The translations under genes were made by a program, and so were the position numbers. A stretch of DNA of 64,000 nucleotides, taken from positions 232,894-296,893 of the forward strand of contig NMRB01000252.1 in assembly GCA_002633025.1 (NCBI GenBank), written 5' to 3'. Positions within the stretch are counted from its first letter, which is position 1. Every line of letters starts with the position of its first letter. This document shows, piece after piece, positions 57,408 to 64,000 of the stretch. The notes under the pieces were generated by a model. The model had not been told where the DNA came from, did no database searches, and saw nothing but the letters and a program-made list of their open reading frames with translations. The stretch is from Notospermus geniculatus. Lineage: Eukaryota; Nemertea; Pilidiophora; Heteronemertea; Lineidae.

Positions 57408-58620
57408 TCAAATGTTTTGCAAATACTATGGACTGCTGGTCAACCTGTAGCCTGCATTTTGTACCGACCGTCAACTTGAGCAAACCGTTCCTTTTCAACA
57501 CGCTGGTATCAATTAAGTCACTCGTTTCACAGGGAGAAACTCGGGTCTGAAAAGTCACAGAACGTAACAAAATCCGTGCATCGTACGTTTCAGCACCAGT
57601 CTCATCGTCAGCCCACTTTCTTCTGGTGATGGGCTCGCGGGGAAACCGAAAATAAACAGAGCTAGCCTATTCGCCGAAATGAAATGATGCCAACTGGCCG
57701 ACATTGGGTGCTCGAAACAACGCACGTGCATGTATTACGCTACAACACTGATTACGTAAGTTATTTTTTGCCAGAGAGGGTGATCGCATATCACTTCTTA
57801 TAAGTCTTATGAATTTCTCTACCCCAATAACATTATGGTGTAAAGCTGAGTGAGGTTGGTGAAATTGACATACGTACGTTTTTTAGTACAAAAATTCTAC
57901 TAAGATGTAATGTACAGTTACACGTGCATGTACATGTTCCTGTGTGTACGTATAACCCGGACTGATCACTGCAGTTCTAAAATGTATGTGTTTACGGACA
58001 GAATAAATAATCTATAGATTTAGAATGTTAGTAGATATTATTGGAAGGAATGTTTGCTAAGCTGTTAAACGTTGTGCAAATTGAAAACATGCAGATGCAC
58101 CGGTCATGCAAAAAACACAGAGTGAAACCGATATGGCATAAAAACGCACATAAAAATTTCATAAAATTAGCGCGGGTTCTATGCGTATATAATTCACATG
58201 CAAACTGTATGCCTCCTTGTTTGTTGAACCCTTTACCTTTGAATACCATCAGAAATATTAAATACACAGAATATTTCTGATACTATATACCGGTACCGTA
58301 CTTCCACATCCAAGGAGTCATTCAGCAATATTCAGCTTCAACCCACTTGTACTGAATATGTAGATTAGCATTGTACTATATCCACCAATAGCAAGCAGCA
58401 TGAGGAATATTGTGTGACAGGCTTGTTGATCAGAAGGTCTCATGTTCTGCTCACCTGTCTTCAGTTTCATGACACGTTTGTTATTGGTTCGAGTTGATTA
58501 ACCAACAGTCATTGTGTTGGTTTTACCAAAGGGTCAGCCGTCACTGCTTGAATCGTGATAGTCATGGATTGTAGGCCTGACTTTTGCAATAAGCGTTCGT
58601 GCTTCAAGTTGATGAATTGA
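57408..58620. other. non-coding, nothing recognised
   Basis: AT-rich, with acgtgcatgtacatgt runs near 57922. No exon recognised. Confidence 0.35.
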
Positions 58621-58624
58621 CTCC

Positions 58625-58906
58625 TTGACTGTGTCTCATTTGACCCCAGTAATACATGCTATGTACAATCATGCATGCCAGCCAAAAGCAAACCGATCGT
58701 GCATTAATGTTACAACCGTGCAATTGAGAAAAGAAGGAAAAATAGACTATCTAAAGAGAAAAGAGATTCCTGTGACGTCCCCAAAGAACAAGAAACTGAA
58801 ATACAGCTGTGGTTTAGCACCCGTAGTTTCCTACGAAGGATTTTGCAGAAAACTGGGCCCTCCTTCATTAGGGCTTGATCCTGATCACAGGCATATGGAA
58901 CTGTAA
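58625..58906 (+). CDS. unassigned open frame, 93 codons
   Basis: Balanced composition with a basic middle (a KEGKIDYLKRKEIP stretch). A catttgaccccag acceptor-like site precedes it by a few codons. No family recognised. It could be an internal exon of an otherwise unseen plus-strand gene. Confidence 0.2.
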   Translation: MTVSHLTPVIHAMYNHACQPKANRSCINVTTVQLRKEGKIDYLKRKEIPVTSPKNKKLKYSCGLAPVVSYEGFCRKLGPPSLGLDPDHRHMEL

Positions 58907-58909
58907 CCC

Positions 58910-59830
58910 CCTTCTGGATTTAGTTGCTGGTTGTGTCCCGTTAGAGGGAACTTCGTGGTGTCTTCTTGAAAATGGCCACCATCATTGTTGGAACGGTCTA
59001 TAGATCTAAAGGTCAATTAGACACCAGCAGGTGCTAACGATCAGAGACAAATGTCAGCATCTAAACTTTGGGGACAGTCACAGGACAGATAGAAAAGTCG
59101 AAACATACATGCTCAAAATGCAAACTAGAGTGGGAACCTATTAAAAAATAAATGCATAGAAAACCGTTAAAAGAATACATAGGATCGTCTTACACACTAG
59201 TTTTTCGTCAGTTCCTAAGCACGAGATTCTTTGTTCTTTTCCTTAGCCACACTTTGATAACCTTTTCTCTGTAATCTCAAAGTTCGATTCTGCCAATACT
59301 CAGCTATCTTTTGACTCGTCGTCTCGAAAATACAAGTCGACGAAATTTTTTACGTAATCATGCAGAAATGTCATCGTGCCGTGCACTTTTTGCTGTGTTA
59401 TTAGAAAAATTTGTCGATGCAAATCACAAATGACATTTAGCGTGAACCTTCCACCACCTTCAGAGTGCGTGACATTTGAATGGAGAATTTCACGTCGTGA
59501 TTTGTAGATAACCGTCGAAACGTCTTCTCTGTAACACTAAGATCAATCAAGGACTGAATATAGGTTTAAATCTGCGGAGTGAATCTTTGAAAATCATCGA
59601 GATTCGTCCTTCGTAAGACGCATTTCCATAAACCGATATCTCATTGTCAGTTTGTATCGTTGCCGATTGAGGTTTTGGTCCTTAATTGATCGGGATCATG
59701 CAATAATACATGTACCGCCCCCTATTGAAATAAAGAAGCACCACCAATCATCCATAATGAAGAATCCTTAACGCTAACCAAGAGGAGATAAGCTAACTGA
59801 AGAGTAAGAAGCAACGAGCAGACGGAATAG
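58910..59830. other. non-coding downstream of the MS4A-like gene
   Basis: On the minus strand this would hold its 3'UTR. No obvious AATAAA close to the stop was seen. Confidence 0.35.
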
Positions 59831-59836
59831 TAAGCG

Positions 59837-60187
59837 TTATACGGCCGTAAGCGCCTGTTCTTCCGGGCGTTTCTTATTGTGTTTGTTGGTAACGATGACA
59901 ACGTCCTTTTCCCCAGGCAGTACCTGTACATGAAACGTCCCGTCACGCTTCTTGAACATTTCCTTCTTCGCCGCTTTGGCCAGCCTGCAGCTCACGACGG
60001 AGGAGACCATACATATGAGGATCTCTAACCCGGCAGCTACCAGAGCTATGATGATTAGAATATCGAGGTTCTCCTTCTGGAAGGTGTGTCCGTCAGTCGT
60101 GTGGTTGACCAGGCCGAGTCGGAGCAGTTGGATGTTGACCACTGCCGTTACCAGGGAAACTATCGAGAAGGCAGTGAAACACAAAAT
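59837..60187 (-). CDS. 3' exon of an MS4A/CD20-like membrane protein
   Basis: A pyrimidine-rich acceptor (ctccttgtcgtttcag, ending at 60188) opens 116 codons to a stop. The peptide begins with a membrane segment (ILCFTAFSIVSLVTAVVNIQ), then a loop of about 20 residues with an NHTT glycosylation site, a second membrane segment (ILIIIALVAAGLEILICMVS) ending in SVVSCRLAK, and a polar basic tail of about 50 residues. Two helices with LEI..I and a C-K/R-A type end resemble TM3-TM4 and the cytosolic tail of the MS4A/TMEM176 (CD20-like) family, four-helix proteins of the plasma or endosomal membrane. TM1-TM2 are not found with confidence. The frame upstream of the acceptor is intronic and contains minisatellite-derived residues. 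Alternatives are another tetraspan family or a two-helix protein starting at 61126. Confidence 0.55.
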   Translation of the reverse strand: MLCFTAFSIVSLVTAVVNIQLLRLGLVNHTTDGHTFQKENLDILIIIALVAAGLEILICMVSSVVSCRLAKAAKKEMFKKRDGTFHVQVLPGEKDVVIVTNKHNKKRPEEQALTAV

Positions 60188-60264
60188 CTGAAACGACAAG
60201 GAGGAAATAATTTCGATGAATAAAACATGATTGAAGGGGGTCTGTGGGGAATTAAGATGTGTCG

Positions 60265-60718
60265 GTGCAGTCGTGTCACACTCGGACAAGTTGGCTCCCG
60301 TAATCAGCCACGGATTTATCGTGATGTTTTGGAATACAGCAATCGTGTCACACTTTGAAAAGTTGGCTCCTGGAATCAGCCAAAGAATCATCGTGAATGT
60401 TTCAGGATGCTGTCATAAATTGTGTCACACGTTGAAAAGTTGGCTGCTGCAATCAGCCACAGAATCATTGGAAATGCTTCGGGATGCGGTCAGCAATCGT
60501 GTCACACTCTGAAAAGTTGGCTCCCGAAACCAGCCGAAGAATCATCGGAAAAGTTTTGGAGTGGGTCACCAATCGCGTCACACTTCCAAAAGTTGGCTGC
60601 TGCAATCAGCCACACAGAATCATCGGAAAAGTTTCAGAGTGCGTCACCAATCGTGTCACACTTTGAAAAGTTGGCCCCCGTAATCAGCCGAAGACTATCA
60701 TCGGAAACGGCCTCATGA
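60265..60718. repeat. minisatellite, 65-80 bp unit, about 6 copies (intronic)
   Basis: Units share aatcgtgtcacactttgaaa, agttggctcccg and aatcagccgaagaatcatcg. The array lies in the candidate intron between the two MS4A-like exons. Plus-strand frames across it are repeat-derived. Confidence 0.92.
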
Positions 60719-61069
60719 CTACGAGAGAGCTGCTCTTCCGATGAACATTACATCCACCAAATTAACCGGAATCAACGTTGCACTTCACTGATATTGCAAA
60801 CGTTTTTTCATACTTATTACTAACAATTCAGGCAGTTCTTCCTCTTGTACCCAGCATCCGAATCCTGTTGCAAGTAATCAAGCGATGAAGTAGTTAACAT
60901 TCCAAATAGTTTCATGACAATATTCAAATATATGTGCAATGCAACACTCTCCTCCGCAGATCGTACGTCAATGTCGTGTACACTTGAGGTGAAACGGACG
61001 ATACCGGACTACTTAGCTTACGAATCAGGGCCAATATTTTGTAATCTGAGTGAGAAGCAATAAGCGTAC

Positions 61070-61126
61070 CGTGGTTCTCAGTGCAGCTCTCACGGAAATC
61101 ACCATACTAATGTGGTGGTATCGCAT
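61070..61126 (-). CDS. candidate upstream exon of the MS4A-like gene
   Basis: Nineteen codons from an ATG with A at -3 (61126) to a gagaaccacg/gtacgc donor (GT at 61068-61069). The phase is 0, which matches the acceptor at 60188. The peptide ends in VRAALRTT, joining smoothly to the first membrane segment as a cytosolic lead-in. The frame stays open for about 17 codons upstream, so this may be an internal exon with an acceptor in ctttctccgag. Confidence 0.35.
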
Positions 61127-61396
61127 AGTTTCGTCCGGAAGATGACTCTCGGAGAAAGCAAGCTAAGTTTTTTTTTCATTTGATGGGAAAACCAACGCGG
61201 TATACCAATGCAAATCCCGCGGAGCGCACTCCAGACGCAGAAAAACTCTCTCGTTATCACGGTTGTCCCGGAGAGATTTCGGGTTCTCGTGATTACATGA
61301 AATAACACTTGGACGAGGTCTTTTGGAGCATAACGAGCGTTGAATATTCTTAGTTGTGTATGAACATGCCAAGTATAAACACAATCTATGATTTGT

Positions 61397-61473
61397 GGAG
61401 AGAGCATGGAGAGAGGGAGGGAAGGAGAAAGAGAGAAGAGAGAGAGAGAAGATGAGACAGAGAGGAGAACACA
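61397..61473. repeat. GA-rich microsatellite
   Basis: Purine-only stretch of gagagaga and ggaagg-type runs. The opposite strand gives a Ser/Leu-rich frame that is not a gene. Confidence 0.9.
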
Positions 61474-61534
61474 GGGGCTGAAAAGTCTTTGCGTTGTCTA
61501 CGACTTTCACGCCGTGGGGCGAACCGTCTTTGGC

Positions 61535-62090
61535 GCTATCGTTGTCCAAGGCTGTCCTTGACCGTCGTCTACGACGTTCTCGCGCTAGTTACCACTGAGC
61601 TTTCGTCGTCTACGACCTTCACGCGGTAGTTACCACTGAGCTTTCGTAGTCGACGACATTCTCGCGGTAGTTACCACTGAGCTTTCGTAGTCGACGACCT
61701 TCACGCGGTAGTTACCACTGAGCTTTCGTCATCGACGACCTTCACGCGGTAGTTACCACTGAGCTTTCGTAGTCGACAACCTTCATGGGATAGTTACCAA
61801 CTGAGTTTTGTTGTCTACGATCTTCACGCGGAGTTACCACTGAGCTTTCCTAGTCTACGACCTTCTCGCTGTAGTTACCATTTAAGCCTTCGTAGTCAAC
61901 GACGTTCACGAGGTAGTTACCACTGAGCTTTCTAGTCTATGATCTTCACGAGCTTGTTACCACTAGGCTTTCGAAGTGTACGACCTTCATGGGATAGTTA
62001 CCACTGTGCTTTCGAAGTGTAGAACCTTCACGCCTCATAGAGTGTGCCGTTGCGCTTTCGTTGCCTACGACCCTTCACATCGTAGAGCGA
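61535..62090. repeat. minisatellite, about 46 bp unit, about 12 copies
   Basis: gtagttaccactgagctttc followed by gtagtcgacgaccttcacgc. The middle units are nearly identical and the outer ones decay. Confidence 0.95.
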
Positions 62091-62094
62091 TCCA

Positions 62095-63100
62095 GATCTT
62101 TTGGCTCCCTGCCACCTTTGAGTGTCAATGGTCTCTCAAACATCTCAAACTGCTCTTTGACTCGGTATCAGTTGGCAGTGTCTTGTCTGGTGAAATTCGC
62201 TACATCGTCGTAAATATTCATGAAGTTGTCAAAGATGAAACAAGCAGATCCCGCGGCAACAACTCTTCGTCTAGCGAGTATGGTCGCTGCAAATTCTGAA
62301 GCGCGGCTGTCGATCACCCCAACCGCGGACTCGACTTGCGGGAGAATCTCTGCATACCTCAGCGGCCACCGGAAGAATAGATCTAAGCTAATCTGACAAT
62401 GAATCAAACCAGCAGCTATTGAATTAATCCGCGGTGATGCTCATCGGTGTTGAGCCTAATTGATATTTACCCAATAAATTACCGACCGTTTCTCTCCACA
62501 TTGGATCTCGTTCATCCTGCCACTGGTTGCTCTCACTGATTACTTGACTTGCTCGGTGGGATTTGCTCGTCGAGGAGATGCCGGCAGCCGCTGAGATTAC
62601 CGTTGCAGGTTCCACAGCATCACCCACCTGAACTTGCCCCTCAACCCTCAGTAGGGGGAAATTTGACAATTTGACAATAGGCCTACCTCGGCTGTCAGGG
62701 GAGATTTCAACTCAATATATTTACCACTTTTCGATTACGTGACCTGCTGATTACCAGCCATTCCATGCATCACAATCACTCCCAATTTTTGATGAAATGA
62801 ACATGCCAACAAAAACCAGTATTGATTCGGAAGCGTGCCTTAATTCCCATTAATCCTGAAAACCAATTTAGATGTCGAAATCTCCTGAGTTTGTGATGAA
62901 TCGGTTGATTAAATCAGGCAACAGGTGTCTTAAAAAGTTCGGTTTTATTGGTTAAACTGAACGAGTTTAAAGCCGAAAGAAGTGGCAGCTAGATATCCCA
63001 TCCCACCTCTACATCTCACGACCAGAGTAGTAGTCGGATTCTAAAGTTCGTATTTTTGCTTCATGGGCTTTGACCAACTGACGTGTTGTGAAGTTCTCGC
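62095..63100. other. non-coding or unrecognised exons
   Basis: Minus frames at 62168-62407 and 62424-62669 have balanced composition and could hold 5' exons of the MS4A-like gene, but neither contains a membrane segment and no splice chain is visible. Confidence 0.3.
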
Positions 63101-63107
63101 CCATGTG

Positions 63108-63358
63108 GCCCTGACAAGCGTTCCAATCACTCCTACCCCATCTTGCCCTGACAAGCATTCCAATCACACCTATCCCATCTTGCCCTGACAAGCGTTCCAA
63201 TCACTCCTACCCTATCTTGCCCTGACAAGCGTTCCAATCACCCCGGTACCTCATCTTGCCCTGACAAGCATTCCAGTCACTCCTACCCCATCTGGCCCTG
63301 ACAAGCCTTCCAATCACTTCTACCCCATCTGGCCCTGACAAGCGTTCCAATCACTCCA
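63108..63358. repeat. minisatellite, about 36 bp unit, 7 copies
   Basis: ccctgacaagcgttccaatc followed by actcctaccccatctt. Highly regular. Confidence 0.95.
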
Positions 63359-63359
63359 C

Positions 63360-64000
63360 CATCACTCATTCATTCCACGGAGGGCAAAATGACCGTAGGC
63401 CTGGTATGTCAAGATGTTCTCGCCTGGCGTGGTGGGCTGAGTTCGCTCTTCGAAAGTCCTTACTGTCTATTCCGAAACCCGAGTGTACAATCGGTTTTGT
63501 CAGCCTTCACCGACCCCATCCCAAAGGGGCTCAGCGGGTTCAGTCAGGAACCAGCCGCTAGAAACACCGCAATGGTTGACAAAATAAAGACGAATGGTTA
63601 TTGATCGTGATGGCACATTCTTCAACGTGTCCCCAGTATGGCTGATCACGTCTAACTGTCTTACTGACGCCAATGACATGGTCTAAGGCGTACACTCATC
63701 AATCTTGCCACATACATGAGAACTGCTCCAGCAGGAGCTTCAATATATCTCTTCGTAGCCGGAGAAAGGTGGGCAACGATGTAACGTACTTGCAGAACGA
63801 AATGCAAAACTATGGTCGTCAAAATACTAGTATTTCAGGTTGCGTTCTCTGCGGAGGTTCGATTGATGATGGCCAATCTCTTCATCGTGTTATAAGCCAA
63901 ATATCAAGGATATTGCTGTTCTTTAGACATGGGATTTCTCGGGTTCACCAATAATGAGTACTCCCTACTCGGGTACACATTTCGTTCCGTTTCTCCCGTT
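63360..64000. other. non-coding, nothing recognised
   Basis: Plus frames at 63389 and 63673 are unsupported. Confidence 0.35.

Noticed and set aside
60231-60718. Plus-strand frames of 93-98 codons
   Set aside because: Translation of the intronic minisatellite inside the MS4A-like gene.
61163-61549. 128-codon minus frame with a hydrophobic Ser/Leu stretch as a missing MS4A helix
   Set aside because: The hydrophobic part is the complement of a GA microsatellite.

Overview
This is animal nuclear DNA, not bacterial. Coding is sparse and interrupted, candidate GT..AG introns are visible, and about nine tenths of the window is non-coding. It is crowded with minisatellites, short inverted-repeat transposons (MITEs) and duplicated blocks. 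The recurring words taggcctac and acatgtag, a Ly6/uPAR-type secreted protein and an MS4A/CD20-like membrane protein fit a highly heterozygous marine invertebrate. Amphioxus, a hemichordate or an echinoderm would all fit; a lophotrochozoan cannot be excluded. The organism is inference only.

Three loci have real gene support. (1) A plus-strand gene at about 32.1-34.9 kb encodes a 261-residue Ser/Lys/Arg-rich, probably disordered protein with an RKVSF (RVxF-type) motif. It has a recognisable promoter (CRE/CCAAT palindrome, TATA-like box), a possible 58-nt 5'UTR intron and a poly(A) signal. (2) A minus-strand single-exon gene at 44.7-45.1 kb encodes a 111-residue secreted Ly6/uPAR (three-finger) protein with ten mature cysteines. 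(3) A minus-strand 3' exon at 59.8-60.2 kb carries two membrane segments resembling TM3-TM4 of the MS4A/CD20 family, with a candidate upstream exon at 61.1 kb. Weaker exon-like open frames occur at 39.0-41.5, 49.3, 55.5 and 58.6 kb. I found no transposase, reverse transcriptase, rRNA operon or CRISPR array.

The rest is repeat. Tandem arrays, mostly unrelated to one another, lie near 0.7, 3.3-4.0, 10.7, 12.8, 15.2, 18.0/26.4, 21.1/29.2, 30.4, 31.2, 39.7, 44.2, 45.6, 50.0, 53.6, 60.5, 61.8 and 63.2 kb. MITE-like elements lie near 5.3, 8.1, 8.6, 9.7, 11.6, 15.4, 19.4, 22.3, 22.9, 23.7, 28.2, 35.0, 37.4, 42.2, 46.8, 47.1, 47.8, 51.0 and 53.5 kb. A 5S-rRNA-derived segment lies at 52.1 kb and a tRNA-like segment at 9.3 kb.

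Large-scale layout: a block of about 7 kb occurs twice (15.30-22.25 and 23.66-30.36 kb), a block of about 1 kb twice at 12.3-14.4 kb, and an 845-bp block twice at 55.7-57.4 kb. The single N bases at 13642, 19266, 22255 and 56562 sit exactly where one copy stops matching the other, and the N at 36514 sits inside a weaker duplicated pair. The simplest reading is that allelic contigs, or contigs broken in repeats, were joined side by side, so the copies should not be counted as independent genes without checking.
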